A DNA stretch of 64,000 bases from Sipunculus nudus (GCA_026874595.1 JAPPUL010000095.1:558001-622000); one strand, 5' to 3'; numbered from the stretch's first letter, positions 35,403 through 46,451 are shown. Translations and numbers: made by a program. The notes: generated from the sequence alone by a model not told the origin.

Positions 35403-36835
35403 TAAGTGTCCTTGTCTTTTTTAACCACCTTACTAAGAAGTAGTAAACTAATGATATTAGGAAGTGCCATAAGCATATTAGTAATATCTGCCATCTGCCA
35501 TACCAGCTTTACAGGAATAGTTGCCCCAACAACTATTAATATAGTATATATTACACGATAAGGAAGTATTGCCTTCTTGCCAAATAAGAATTCTGCACTC
35601 CTATCCCCGTAATACGACCATGCGATTACCGTGGAATAGGCAAAGGTTATTAATCCAAATCCTACAACCCAGGTCCCAAGAGTACGAAAACCAATACCGA
35701 ATACTCCAGAAAGCCCCTCTCCAAACGCATAGGCTGTTAAATCTGCACTCAAAAGTCCTGCCGGCTTATTTGCTCCATAAACTCCTGTTATTACTATTAC
35801 TAGTGCCGTCATGCTGCATATTATTAGCGTGTCAATAAAAGGCTCAAGCATCGCAACAAGCCCTTCTTTTACAGGCTCATCCGTCTTGGATGCTGCATGT
35901 ATCATAGGTGATGAGCCAAGTCCTGCCTCATTTGAAAACACTCCTCGTGCAACCCCATATCGTACCGCCTCACCTACCATACCCCAGCCAAATGCATAGG
36001 GGTTTAATGCGTAATCTAATATTGTATATATTGCTGATGGTACTTTATCCAAATTAAAGGCGATTATTAGTAATGCAAAAAAACAGTAGACCAAAGACAT
36101 TATAGGCACAAGGTAAGACGCTACCTTTGCTATCCGCTTAACTCCTCCCAATATAACCAATCCTACTAATAACGCAAGTATTACTCCCACCACCACCTTA
36201 TAAGACATCTGCCCCACAAGCGGCAAGGCCATACTTAATCCACTTACAACTGAATTTGCCTGCACCATATTTCCTATCCCAAATGACGCTATCAATGTGA
36301 AGAGTGCAAACAGTATTCCCATAAAAGGCATATTAAGCCCTTTTTTAAGCGTATACATAGGACCACCCGATACTTCTCCGTTTTCTTTAACATCACGATA
36401 TTTCACTCCTAACGTACACGAGGTGAACTTTGTTGCCATCCCAAATAATGCTGTAACCCACATCCAAAACACTGCTCCCGGACCACCCATTGATACTGCT
36501 GTTGCAACCCCTGCTATGTTCCCTGTTCCTACTGTTGCCGATAAGGCACCGGTTAGTGCCTGAAAATAACTTACCTCGCCTTTTACATCTTTACCTACAT
36601 TATCTGCTTTGCCCGCTTTGCCAAATGCCAAACTAAAGGAATGTCTAAAACCCCTTATCTGTACAAAGCCCATGCGAAATGTTAGATATATTCCCGTCCC
36701 TACCAATATTATTATAGAGGGTAAGCCCCATACTATATCTGCTACTTTTCCTACCAAATCTGAAAAACCCATGCCTCCAGATGTACATCCACTTAACACC
36801 AGCGTTACCATAAGCATTATAAGTGTAGTTTTCAT
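35387..36835 (-). CDS. Sodium:alanine/glycine symporter (AGCS family) with lipoprotein-like N-terminus
   Basis: A 482-residue integral membrane amino-acid symporter driven by sodium. Family features: GIYLTFRMGFVQIRGF, GEVSYFQALTGALSATVGTGNIAGVATA, GPGAVFWMWVTALFGMATKF, GVKYRDV, VARGVFSNEAGLGSSPMIHA and YYGDRSAEFLFG. Unusually the N-terminus is MKTTLIMLMVTLVLSGC, an ideal lipoprotein signal with lipobox LSGC (C17), before the normal first membrane segment DIVWGLPSIIILVGTGIY. Whether it is lipidated is unknown. AAGGAT lies upstream of the ATG. Confidence 0.93.
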   Translation of the reverse strand: MKTTLIMLMVTLVLSGCTSGGMGFSDLVGKVADIVWGLPSIIILVGTGIYLTFRMGFVQIRGFRHSFSLAFGKAGKADNVGKDVKGEVSYFQALTGALSATVGTGNIAGVATAVSMGGPGAVFWMWVTALFGMATKFTSCTLGVKYRDVKENGEVSGGPMYTLKKGLNMPFMGILFALFTLIASFGIGNMVQANSVVSGLSMALPLVGQMSYKVVVGVILALLVGLVILGGVKRIAKVASYLVPIMSLVYCFFALLIIAFNLDKVPSAIYTILDYALNPYAFGWGMVGEAVRYGVARGVFSNEAGLGSSPMIHAASKTDEPVKEGLVAMLEPFIDTLIICSMTALVIVITGVYGANKPAGLLSADLTAYAFGEGLSGVFGIGFRTLGTWVVGFGLITFAYSTVIAWSYYGDRSAEFLFGKKAILPYRVIYTILIVVGATIPVKLVWQMADITNMLMALPNIISLLLLSKVVKKDKDTYFHKS

Positions 36836-36953
36836 ATCATATCATCCTTATGTTTTATTTAGCATAACTTCCTATTGATTAATCCATTACAAGATAATAC
36901 ATTATACTTTTTTTTTGTTACAAAAATATCTTGCTTCCCTTAATTTCGTCTTC

Positions 36954-38576
<1,623 letters not shown>

Positions 38577-39845
38577 TTGAGTGACAATAACTCTTTATTC
38601 TATTATGACACTTTTAAGAAGTACCTACAGGAAATATATAATGCGAATAACGTAACAGCTGGGCTTACAAAACAATTTACTGAGTTCGTTGAGCAACATT
38701 CTTATGCAATCTTAGAGGGACTGCTTTTAACTCGTTTAGAAAAGAATGCCTCGGGTAAGCTTGGTTCAAGAAGTCAACTTATATCTTTCCTTACCAATAC
38801 CAAGATTATTAGAAAAACTTTAATCCCCAATTTCCTATTGACTGATACTAAAATCGCCTTGCGGGCTTTGTTTGGTAACATAATTTATGATGCCCCTACC
38901 ATGAATGAAGACTCTATAAAGACAAATACCATATTCAGAATGAATGTACACTTTGAGAAGTTTAAAGAAGAATCTATAGATTATATGTTCTATTTCAAGC
39001 TAGACGATGACACCATTACCTCTTACTATATCGATACATACAGCCACTATACAGTCGGGCAACTTGCTGATATATATTACAGACCAAGCGTTAATAGACA
39101 AATTAACTTGGATAATCTACCCATTTGTTCTTCTGACAACTTTAAATATGATAACATCTTAGACCCTATTGCATTTAGAAATAGAGACAGACTAATTCAT
39201 AGACTTATTAATAGCATCCTAGAGGGCAAACGATTGCTCTCAGAGGAGAATATCCTTGTTTGTTATAAATCTCAAATTGTGCACAATATCCTAAAACATT
39301 CTCCCAAATACCAAAATATTATTAATTATTCGCCTATTAAAAAGGAGGCGGAACCTAAATCACTTAGTGAGCTTCGCGACGATGAAATTAAAGCTAATAT
39401 TATAAGACTTCTTAAAGGCTCTATAAAACAATCTCAGTACAATGTCTTCTTTACTAAAGACGATTATATTAGCTTTATTCACTCCAAGTATGAATCACTG
39501 CCTAAAAGACATATTCAAAAGCTTTTTGATGATACTACAAATCCAAGACCTCCCGTTGGCGTTACAAGATTTACCGTTAATAATCCTATTGACGGGCAGA
39601 CCACTTACTTTATTGCTTTGGAGAAAGTTGCCTCCATATTTGAATACTCAAATATCAAAAATAAACAATCTAAACAAGAAATCTCAGCTTTGCCAAAATC
39701 AGAACGAGATTTCCTTGCTTTTCTTAGCAAGCTTTTTAAAGATTTTGACCTTTTAGGATACTCTGATTCTGATAAGGCTCGGAAATTAATGTGTTCTACT
39801 AAGACCATAATTAATATGGAACGGGTTATTAGTTTGATTTATTAG
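38577..39845 (+). CDS. Hypothetical protein, unrecognised family
   Basis: A 422-residue soluble protein with no signal peptide or membrane helix, rich in Tyr, Asn, Asp and Ile. I do not recognise any domain. A central segment (about residues 95-170) looks beta-rich: MFYFKLDDDTITSYYIDTY. The C-terminal 60 residues look helical (KSERDFLAFLSKLFKDFDLLGYSDSD). The start is TTG 38577 with GGGAG nine bases upstream; an ATG at 38511 has no site. Its last four bases overlap the convergent gene at 39842. C-rich codons resemble those of other plus-strand genes here, not a foreign insertion. Confidence 0.8.
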   Translation: MSDNNSLFYYDTFKKYLQEIYNANNVTAGLTKQFTEFVEQHSYAILEGLLLTRLEKNASGKLGSRSQLISFLTNTKIIRKTLIPNFLLTDTKIALRALFGNIIYDAPTMNEDSIKTNTIFRMNVHFEKFKEESIDYMFYFKLDDDTITSYYIDTYSHYTVGQLADIYYRPSVNRQINLDNLPICSSDNFKYDNILDPIAFRNRDRLIHRLINSILEGKRLLSEENILVCYKSQIVHNILKHSPKYQNIINYSPIKKEAEPKSLSELRDDEIKANIIRLLKGSIKQSQYNVFFTKDDYISFIHSKYESLPKRHIQKLFDDTTNPRPPVGVTRFTVNNPIDGQTTYFIALEKVASIFEYSNIKNKQSKQEISALPKSERDFLAFLSKLFKDFDLLGYSDSDKARKLMCSTKTIINMERVISLIY

Positions 39846-40939
39846 AACTTTACTACCTTTTTTAGTACTTTTGAAAAGCGTTTTATGTCATGTTCATTGT
39901 GTTGGCTTGATAAATATTGTTTTGCATTAAAACCTGCATTTAATAGGATTTTCTCTTCGTATACATCTTTATATATCTTTATATTTAAAAGCTCATCACA
40001 AATAATGCTATCTTTTGGTACTATTTGAAACATCGTTACACTATCGTTTATTATTATATCACTGCCTTTTAGCTGCTCTTTTAAGAGACTAAGTAACTTT
40101 GACATGCCCTCATAGGGTCTTTCTCGTCGCAAATATTTTAATGTCTCAAGCCCTGATACGTAATATAAAACATAAGATAAAGATGCATCCGAAACATATA
40201 ATTCCTCTAAAGCTCCATTTAAAAAACATATCCCTCTAAGCGGAAAGCCTCCTCCTATAACGTTGCCAAGTAAAACATAATCAGGAATAATAGGAAATGC
40301 AAAGCTGTAGGAAACACGAAAAGCACTCTCCTCTTCATCAAAGATTAACTTTAAACCCTCCCTTTTACATAATCCTTCAAGTTCTTTCCAAAAGCCTTTG
40401 CTATATTCACTAAAATCATACCTTAACGGTTCAAGGCATAATGCCTCCAAACAATTATTAACTAACGCCTTCTTTATCTCATAAAGTATATCTTCTTCTG
40501 CTAAGCAGGAGTCTAAAACTAAAGTCATATCCGAGAAAAACCTATTATTCATAAGTTCAGCGTATTTTCGCCCAACGAACAATATCTTCTTTCTATCCCT
40601 TGTGCTATCTTCTTTTTCTAAACTGAATAGATTATATACTTTATGCCAAAATTCAAGCCAGGAATGTGAGAAATCTACCCCTTTAAAGCCACTATAACTC
40701 TCAAGGATTAAAGACTCAAGCCGCCTTTGCAGATGCTCTACTTGCGTTTTTACATATCCTTTGTTTATTTGATTTTTTATATAACGAGTAACCTTCGGGT
40801 TTGTATGACCAAGGATTAAAGAACCATTATTTAGTCCAAAATCAATATACTTTTGTCCGGTAAAATCATATAGATATGCACCACGAGCCCGTCTTACGTT
40901 AATTATCGGAATGTCTTTTTTTTGTAACTCCTTATTCAT
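39842..40939 (-). CDS. Class III aminotransferase-fold protein without the PLP lysine
   Basis: A 365-residue protein resembling glutamate-1-semialdehyde aminomutase and other class III aminotransferases: RARGAYLYDFTGQKYIDFGLNNGSLILGHTNPKV at the N-terminus, the PLP-ring aspartate D201 in LIFDEEESAFRV, and PDYVLLGNVIGGGFPLRG. In active relatives that last motif reads LGK(V/I)IGGG; here the Schiff-base lysine is Asn226. The middle region normally containing the cofactor phosphate site is shortened, and the total is some 60 residues below the family. It is probably catalytically inactive as a transaminase. It lies downstream of the flagellin pair. Confidence 0.75.
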   Translation of the reverse strand: MNKELQKKDIPIINVRRARGAYLYDFTGQKYIDFGLNNGSLILGHTNPKVTRYIKNQINKGYVKTQVEHLQRRLESLILESYSGFKGVDFSHSWLEFWHKVYNLFSLEKEDSTRDRKKILFVGRKYAELMNNRFFSDMTLVLDSCLAEEDILYEIKKALVNNCLEALCLEPLRYDFSEYSKGFWKELEGLCKREGLKLIFDEEESAFRVSYSFAFPIIPDYVLLGNVIGGGFPLRGICFLNGALEELYVSDASLSYVLYYVSGLETLKYLRRERPYEGMSKLLSLLKEQLKGSDIIINDSVTMFQIVPKDSIICDELLNIKIYKDVYEEKILLNAGFNAKQYLSSQHNEHDIKRFSKVLKKVVKF

Positions 40940-41090
40940 ATCGTAGCTTGTCCCTACTAAGCAGCACTACCGCCCTGTAAACAAAATATCTTATTAAGGC
41001 ATGAGCTTTTACTTTAAGCTTTGCATGCCTTAATAATTCTTTTTCAACAAATACATTTTAAACTTTCTCTACTATAAATGTTTTTTTATA

Positions 41091-41732
41091 CTAAGTTATA
41101 AGCTCTATTATTCTATTTGTTGAAAGATTTCCATGCACTCCTCCTTCAACAGGCTTTTCATTAAGCTCTTTTGCTGCAAGCTTAACATGTGCATTGTCCA
41201 CATTGCCCACAACCGACTTAAGTTCCTCATCTGCGACTGCCTTAAGCTCTTCCTTAAGAAAAGCTACGTCTTCCATACCCTTTACTATTGCCTCATCTCC
41301 ATCACGCCCGCTTCCAAGAAAGCTTCTTATGTCCCAATTTGCAAGACGTGTTCTTACAGTGGTTAGCATCGGAAACTTATCTAAAATCTCTGCTATCCCC
41401 GTCTTCAAAAGGTTCACCTCTGAAACCGTATCCTTTGTTGGTACGTCACGTAGTCTTTCCTCCTTTAGCTTGTCAAGTATAACTTGTAGCTTCTCAAGAT
41501 AGGTGTCTGCCATATTGAGCTTTGCTATATTACTTGTACTATCGTTTAGCATATTTCTTGCACGAATACGCGATATGTACAATGATGCTTGACTTGCTTT
41601 GTCCTGTGCATTCTTTACTGTGTAGTAGCCTTCCTGTTTTGATGAAGATTTATCAGATAATGTTTTACCTACATTCTTATCCGTTAACCCTTCAACATAA
41701 AGTCTTTCTCTCCCAAAACTATAAATTTCCAT
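41091..41732 (-). CDS. Divergent flagellin-like protein next to flaB
   Basis: A 213-residue protein. Residues 36-95 (KNAQDKASQASLYISRIRAR, then DTYLEKLQVILDKLKEERL) align by eye with the flagellin D0/D1 helix ([20 protein letters not shown], then [19 protein letters not shown]). The C-terminal NVDNAHVKLAAKELN ends with NRIIELIT, echoing flagellin [15 protein letters not shown] ending SRLVLQLLS. The centre is a shortened D1. It is probably a flagellin paralogue or filament-associated protein. AGGAGG precedes the ATG, and it lies 60 bases downstream of flaB. Confidence 0.6.
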   Translation of the reverse strand: MEIYSFGRERLYVEGLTDKNVGKTLSDKSSSKQEGYYTVKNAQDKASQASLYISRIRARNMLNDSTSNIAKLNMADTYLEKLQVILDKLKEERLRDVPTKDTVSEVNLLKTGIAEILDKFPMLTTVRTRLANWDIRSFLGSGRDGDEAIVKGMEDVAFLKEELKAVADEELKSVVGNVDNAHVKLAAKELNEKPVEGGVHGNLSTNRIIELIT

Positions 41733-41792
41733 ATAAACCTCCTGGTCTAAGACTACCTTAGGCTTAATTTTATTATGTTAAAGCCATGCCCC

Positions 41793-42653
41793 TTATGACA
41801 AAAGCTGTAACACTAACCGTGATTTAACATTAGCCTGGGCAAGCATTGCTGTTGCTGCCTGGACTAATACTTGATCTCGGGCTAGCTTTATTGACTCTTC
41901 TGCCATGTCTGTATCTCGTATACGAGCTTCTGCACTTTGCAAATTCTCATACCCCGCTAAAAGCCCTTCAACTGCAAACTCAAGCCTTGTTTGATAAGCT
42001 CCAAGATCTGCTCTTTGTTTAGATATTTTTAACAAAGCTGCATCCAGATCACCTATCGCTCTGTTTGCCATGGATGGTGTACTAAGACTCATTATGTCGC
42101 CCGTTACTATGTCTCGCATGCCAAGCGCTCCTGCCGTCATAGTCCCTATATACGCTTGCTCTCGCTGATCCATGTTTGCTCCTATATGGAACCACATGCT
42201 TGCAGGTACCACGTTAGTTGCCGTTCCAACCGCAAATCGGCCCGTTAGCAAGTTAAGCTCGTTAAACTGTGCGTGAGACGCTATCCTATCTACCTCATCT
42301 ACCAACTGGGATACTTCTACCTGGATTTGTAGTCTATCTTCACTTGAATATATTCCATTTGATGCTTGTATTGCAAGCTCGCGTATCCTTTGAATTACAT
42401 CCTGTGATGTTTGCAGATATCCTTCTGTCGTTTGAATAAATGATATGCCATCTTCTGCATTCATCGCTGCACGTCTTAAGCCTCTTATTTGTGATCGCAT
42501 CTTTTCAGATACTGCAAGACCTGATGCATCGTCTCCTGCTTTGTTTATCCTAAGACCTGATGATAACTTCTCAGAACTCTTGTCTAGTGAAATATTATTC
42601 ATCTTAGAGTGTCTGTAAGCAAATATGGCACTTATGTTGTGATTTATTATCAT
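41793..42653 (-). CDS. flaB: Periplasmic flagellar filament core flagellin FlaB
   Basis: Core flagellin of spirochaete periplasmic flagella, 286 residues, the family length. N-terminal D0/D1: [48 protein letters not shown]. The central spirochaete-typical segment is [20 protein letters not shown], and the C-terminal helix is [29 protein letters not shown] ending SRLVLQLLS. No signal peptide, as expected for type III export. AAGGAGG lies upstream of the ATG, and a sigma-28-like promoter lies further upstream. The short divergent paralogue follows. Confidence 0.98.
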   Translation of the reverse strand: MIINHNISAIFAYRHSKMNNISLDKSSEKLSSGLRINKAGDDASGLAVSEKMRSQIRGLRRAAMNAEDGISFIQTTEGYLQTSQDVIQRIRELAIQASNGIYSSEDRLQIQVEVSQLVDEVDRIASHAQFNELNLLTGRFAVGTATNVVPASMWFHIGANMDQREQAYIGTMTAGALGMRDIVTGDIMSLSTPSMANRAIGDLDAALLKISKQRADLGAYQTRLEFAVEGLLAGYENLQSAEARIRDTDMAEESIKLARDQVLVQAATAMLAQANVKSRLVLQLLS

Positions 42654-42786
42654 ATTTTCCTCCTTGAAAATGATAACTTATATTTTTTAGTACGCCATAG
42701 CGTAAACCGTGCAAGCCATTCCCTTTCAAAAAGGTCTAATCCTTTAGCTTATCAAAAGAAAATTCCTTTACCTACACGTACCCTTA

Positions 42787-42814
42787 TGCTCGGCCTTTAC
42801 TGTATCAACCTTTA
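42787..42814 (-). promoter_or_regulatory. Sigma-28-like (FliA) promoter for flaB
   Basis: On the minus strand TAAAGGTT (42807-42814) is followed, 12 bases later, by GCCGAGCA (42787-42794). The enterobacterial FliA consensus is TAAAGTTT, 11 bases, GCCGATAA, so six of eight bases match in each box and the spacer is one base longer. The start of transcription would be near 42780, leaving a leader of about 125 bases before the flaB ATG. The presence of a FlgM-like gene at 31611 supports FliA control. Confidence 0.6.
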
Positions 42815-43057
42815 ACTTTGTAAGCCCTTTTTATTACTTAACTTAAATATTATCCTATAGAAGGCTAATACTAGCTCCTCCTCTATAACGACATTATCCT
42901 TTTTTCCTTAAACATTTTTATTTTATTTTCTCTCCCTTTGTCTTTTCTTAATAATTTCACTAACTTTTTATGCGTCCTGCTTTGTTCGTGATGTCTTTGC
43001 TAATTTTATTTCCGTAATTAATTTACAAGGGCTTCTTTAATTCATCATGTCTTACAT

Positions 43058-43078
43058 TGACTCATCTTTTTTGAGTCA
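43058..43078. other. 7-bp inverted repeat TGACTCA/TGAGTCA
   Basis: Perfect stem TGACTCA with a seven-base T-rich loop and TGAGTCA, followed on the plus strand by TTATATTTT. It could be a weak terminator or a protein-binding dyad. It lies 100 bases before the lipoprotein gene. Confidence 0.4.
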
Positions 43079-43108
43079 TTATATTTTGTAACTGATGTCT
43101 TTTTTTTG

Positions 43109-43182
43109 AAAGCCCACCCTGTCAAAATAGGGATTAAAATGCTCTGACACACGGCAAAAGTGGGCTCTTTATTACTTTTTTT
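43109..43182 (+). terminator. Hairpin with U-run in the leader of the lipoprotein-importer unit
   Basis: AGCCCAC (43111-43117) pairs with GTGGGCT (43160-43166), followed by CTTTATTACTTTTTTT. The 42-base loop has a small inner pairing CCCT/AGGG. A strong G+C stem plus U-tract looks like an intrinsic terminator, but the next start codon is only two bases past the T-run at 43185, so it could be an attenuator or RNA switch of that operon. No known riboswitch consensus is recognised. Confidence 0.45.
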
Positions 43183-43184
43183 AT

Positions 43185-44702
43185 ATGTCTTTTAAGTATT
43201 TCCCGATTTATACCAGCATCCTTATATCTGCAAGCACTCTTGTTCTATCATATTGTCAAACGAATAATAACCTAAACGACCCTTATCATAAATCAATTAA
43301 ACTCCTTAGAGAAAAACTAAAACCGCACATTAACACTCAAGAGCGTATTGAAATTATACGTACCATCGGTAGTAAAAGAATATATCCTCTTAAAAACGAT
43401 ATTATAAAGCTCTTAACACAACAAAACATTATGAATACCAAAATTAAAGAACTTAAATATGTTGCTGCAACCACTCTTTCGAAACTAGCAGAACATAATG
43501 AGGTTATACCCCTATTTAAACAATTTATCTCATACGATAACCATATCATGAATATTGTCGCTCTGCAGCTAATTCAGGATATTGTCATAAGACATAATAA
43601 AAATACGATAAGCACTTCTACAGGCACTTCTACTCAAAAATACTCTATGTCTAAGGAGGATGTTATCTACATCGGAAACACCAGCACGCGACTAATTCAA
43701 AACCAAATTACAAAATCTAAGCCTGATACCCTCATTTTAGCAAAAGCTGCTACCGTTATTGCTAACTTAAACTATTCTAACGCTTACTATTCTCTCCTTA
43801 CTCTAATTACCAAAAAAAATATCCTTCTTGAGGAGATTATTATTGCCCTTTGTATCATTAAACCAAAAAACAAAAATCAAGAGATTAGACAACTTCTTGC
43901 TTCTTTGAAAAATTATGATGGCCCTTATAAACGATATGTTAGAAAAGCCCTTGTTAAGGCCACTTTCGTTCTCAAAAACAAAAATAACTACTTTATTCAC
44001 AAAGATTTAATCGAGATGCTTGCTGAGCTCGGTAGCAACGTCTTTAAAACTTCAGCTGATGCCGAGAACTACTTTAAATTATTTAACCCCTCAAACTATG
44101 AGGAACTGGAGATTGCTTTCGGGGACCCTTATACTAAAGACCCTAAGAAAATTATTATGATTATTAATAATCGTATCCCTTTGCTTAAAACTGCTCTTGA
44201 AAGCAATAATAAACAAATTCTATTTAAAACTTTAAAAATTATTGACTACATTAAAGCTAATAAATTGTGTTCTGATATAAGGCATACATACAAAACCTCT
44301 TCTGATAAAGATATTAAGAACCTCGCTTTACATACCCTTGCTAATGTCAATTGTCAAAATATTACCACATTCCTTCAAAAAGAAGATACTCTTAAAAATA
44401 TAGGCTCCCCTTTCTTTATTCATCTTACCAAAAATAAAAGACTTACTCCCAAATTTATAAAACTATATCCTATACTATTCTCTCATCCTAAGCTTATCCC
44501 TTTGGATTTGACACAAAATATTGAAAGTAATAAAAAAAATCTTGACAAATTACTATTTCACAAAAATAAAACTGTAAGATTATATGCTTTATACTCTGTA
44601 TATATAAGTAAGTACAAGCATAAAAAACAATTGCTTCTTAATGTATACAAACTTGAGACTGATAAGGATATTAAACTTATTCTAGACGAAATGATTAAAT
44701 AA
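43185..44702 (+). CDS. Helical-repeat lipoprotein in the second peptide-importer unit
   Basis: A 505-residue predicted lipoprotein: signal TSILISASTLVLSYC with C24 lipidated. The mature protein is an array of short helix pairs that look like HEAT/ARM-type repeats, for example LKYVAATTLSKLAEHNEVIPLFKQF, KAATVIANLNYSNAYYSLLTLI, IKNLALHTLANVNC and KTVRLYALYSVYISKYKHKKQLL. No catalytic motif. It is followed one base later by a binding protein and a permease, so a role in the uptake system is plausible but not shown. The start codon follows directly after a hairpin with a U-run. Confidence 0.75.
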   Translation: MSFKYFPIYTSILISASTLVLSYCQTNNNLNDPYHKSIKLLREKLKPHINTQERIEIIRTIGSKRIYPLKNDIIKLLTQQNIMNTKIKELKYVAATTLSKLAEHNEVIPLFKQFISYDNHIMNIVALQLIQDIVIRHNKNTISTSTGTSTQKYSMSKEDVIYIGNTSTRLIQNQITKSKPDTLILAKAATVIANLNYSNAYYSLLTLITKKNILLEEIIIALCIIKPKNKNQEIRQLLASLKNYDGPYKRYVRKALVKATFVLKNKNNYFIHKDLIEMLAELGSNVFKTSADAENYFKLFNPSNYEELEIAFGDPYTKDPKKIIMIINNRIPLLKTALESNNKQILFKTLKIIDYIKANKLCSDIRHTYKTSSDKDIKNLALHTLANVNCQNITTFLQKEDTLKNIGSPFFIHLTKNKRLTPKFIKLYPILFSHPKLIPLDLTQNIESNKKNLDKLLFHKNKTVRLYALYSVYISKYKHKKQLLLNVYKLETDKDIKLILDEMIK

Positions 44703-44703
44703 G

Positions 44704-46446
44704 ATGTACGCTAAAAAACTACATAACAACAAATATAAATATTCTAAATTATTACTTATATCCATTATTGCATTTGCTTTCGCTTTTTCATTTTACCAAT
44801 TCATTCTAAATACTACTAAACCAAGCCCTCTTAAAGCACACAACAAGAACTTTGCTCGTATCTTAATTCAACAGGAGCCTGATAGCTTAAATCCTCTCTT
44901 TACTTCTATGTCTGCTGCCGTTGAAATTCAAAGGGCTATATATAAACCCATGGTTGAAATAGATATGTATGGTAAACCTATTCCCATACTTGTAAAATAC
45001 ATACCCTCCGCTTTAAATAATACTGTAACTAAACTACCAAACGGTAAGTTAAAGGTTGTTTGGGAATTTAAAGACAACCTCTTTTGGGACGATGGGAAAA
45101 GACTTTCAGTTTCCGATGTTATTTTTGCTTGGAAGGTTATTATGGATAATAGGGTTTGGGTACGTAGCAGGAATTTGGAAAAAAGAATTTCATCCATGCA
45201 ACAAGACTCAAACAATAAAAACAAACTAATAGTAATTTGGAATGAGCCTTATGCTTATTATTATAAAGGACATTTTATCCTACCTAAACATATTCTTGAA
45301 GATGAATACAAAAAACAACCTGAGAAGCTGCATCTTAGCCAATACAATCGGAAACCTACAAGTAATGGTCCTTATAAACTCTCTGAATGGGTACTTGGCA
45401 ATTACATCTTGTTAAGGCCAAACAAATACTATAATCTTAACTATGCTAATAACCAAAAGAAGCATTCTAATAAAGGCACTTTAGATGGGATATTGTATCA
45501 ATTTGTAGGTGATACTAATTCTATGATATTATGGATTTTATCCGGGCATGCTGATGCTATTTCTCCCATTGGCATCTCTTTTGATCAGGCTTTGAATTTA
45601 ATTAATTCCAAACACGAGGAGCTTAATATTCATATAAAAGATGGAATCGTTTGGGAGCACATAGACTTTAATCTGGACCATCATATTCTAAACGATATAA
45701 GAATACGACAGGCTCTAATGCATGGAATTAACAGAAAACATGTTTCTAAGTTCATATTCAACAAAAAACTAAAAGTCTCAGATAGTTGGCTTCCTCCTCT
45801 GCACCCCGGATACTCTAATGAAATAACTAAATACGATTACTCAAAAACCAAAGCTAAAGCCCTGCTTGCTGAGGCTGGATTCAAATATGTTGATAAAGAT
45901 GGGATACTTAAAAACAAAGACGGTATCAAACTAGAAATAGACCTTATAACAACAGCCGGTAATAAATTACGTAACCGCATTCAAATAGCCATAAAAAACA
46001 ATTTAAAGGAAATTGGAGTACAAATTAATATAAACAAAAATCAAAACGCTCTAACCTTATTTGGCCAAACACTCCCAAAACGTAAGTTTGAACTTGCAAT
46101 GTATGCATGGATATTTTCCCCGCTTTCTGATGGTGAGCAGATGTGGACTTATGATTCAATACCAAATGAAAAGAACAACTATATTGGAGATAATATTCCA
46201 GGTTACAAAAACAAACAAATAGATACTATACATAAAACTATTCCCATAACCCTTGATCCAAACAAAAGAAAAGAACTCTTTGCAGCTCAACAAGCTATTT
46301 GGACGAAAGAACTTCCTGCAATACCGCTATATTTTAGGGCTGAGGTGTCTTTGACCAGAAAAGGATTTATTAATTGGCAGCCAACAGGGACTGATACCCC
46401 AATAACATGGAATGTAGAAACATGGAGAATAATTCGTAATAACTAA
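44704..46446 (+). CDS. Extracellular solute-binding protein, family 5 (second peptide-type system)
   Basis: A 580-residue peptide-type binding protein. The N-terminal helix LLLISIIAFAFAFSFYQFIL lacks a lipobox and probably anchors the protein. SBP_bac_5 motifs: LIQQEPDSLNPLFTSMSAAVEI, VWEFKDNLFWDDGKRLSVSDVIFAWKVI, SNGPYKLSEW, DIRIRQALMHGINRKHVS, YDYSKTKAKALLAEAGF and AMYAWIFSPLSDGEQMWTYDS. It starts one base after the lipoprotein stop codon and is followed by an OppB-type permease after five bases. It is only distantly similar to the binding protein at 24306. Confidence 0.93.
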   Translation: MYAKKLHNNKYKYSKLLLISIIAFAFAFSFYQFILNTTKPSPLKAHNKNFARILIQQEPDSLNPLFTSMSAAVEIQRAIYKPMVEIDMYGKPIPILVKYIPSALNNTVTKLPNGKLKVVWEFKDNLFWDDGKRLSVSDVIFAWKVIMDNRVWVRSRNLEKRISSMQQDSNNKNKLIVIWNEPYAYYYKGHFILPKHILEDEYKKQPEKLHLSQYNRKPTSNGPYKLSEWVLGNYILLRPNKYYNLNYANNQKKHSNKGTLDGILYQFVGDTNSMILWILSGHADAISPIGISFDQALNLINSKHEELNIHIKDGIVWEHIDFNLDHHILNDIRIRQALMHGINRKHVSKFIFNKKLKVSDSWLPPLHPGYSNEITKYDYSKTKAKALLAEAGFKYVDKDGILKNKDGIKLEIDLITTAGNKLRNRIQIAIKNNLKEIGVQININKNQNALTLFGQTLPKRKFELAMYAWIFSPLSDGEQMWTYDSIPNEKNNYIGDNIPGYKNKQIDTIHKTIPITLDPNKRKELFAAQQAIWTKELPAIPLYFRAEVSLTRKGFINWQPTGTDTPITWNVETWRIIRNN

Positions 46447-46451
46447 AAGAT

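Larger units (their letters stand above)
42654..43184. other. 531-base gap between flaB and a lipoprotein gene
   Basis: Contains the flaB leader and promoter on the left, an AT-rich middle in which I see no gene on either strand, a 7-bp inverted repeat (43058-43078) and the structured element at 43109-43182. Read on the minus strand, ATG-bearing stretches in the middle stop within a dozen codons. Confidence 0.5.
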
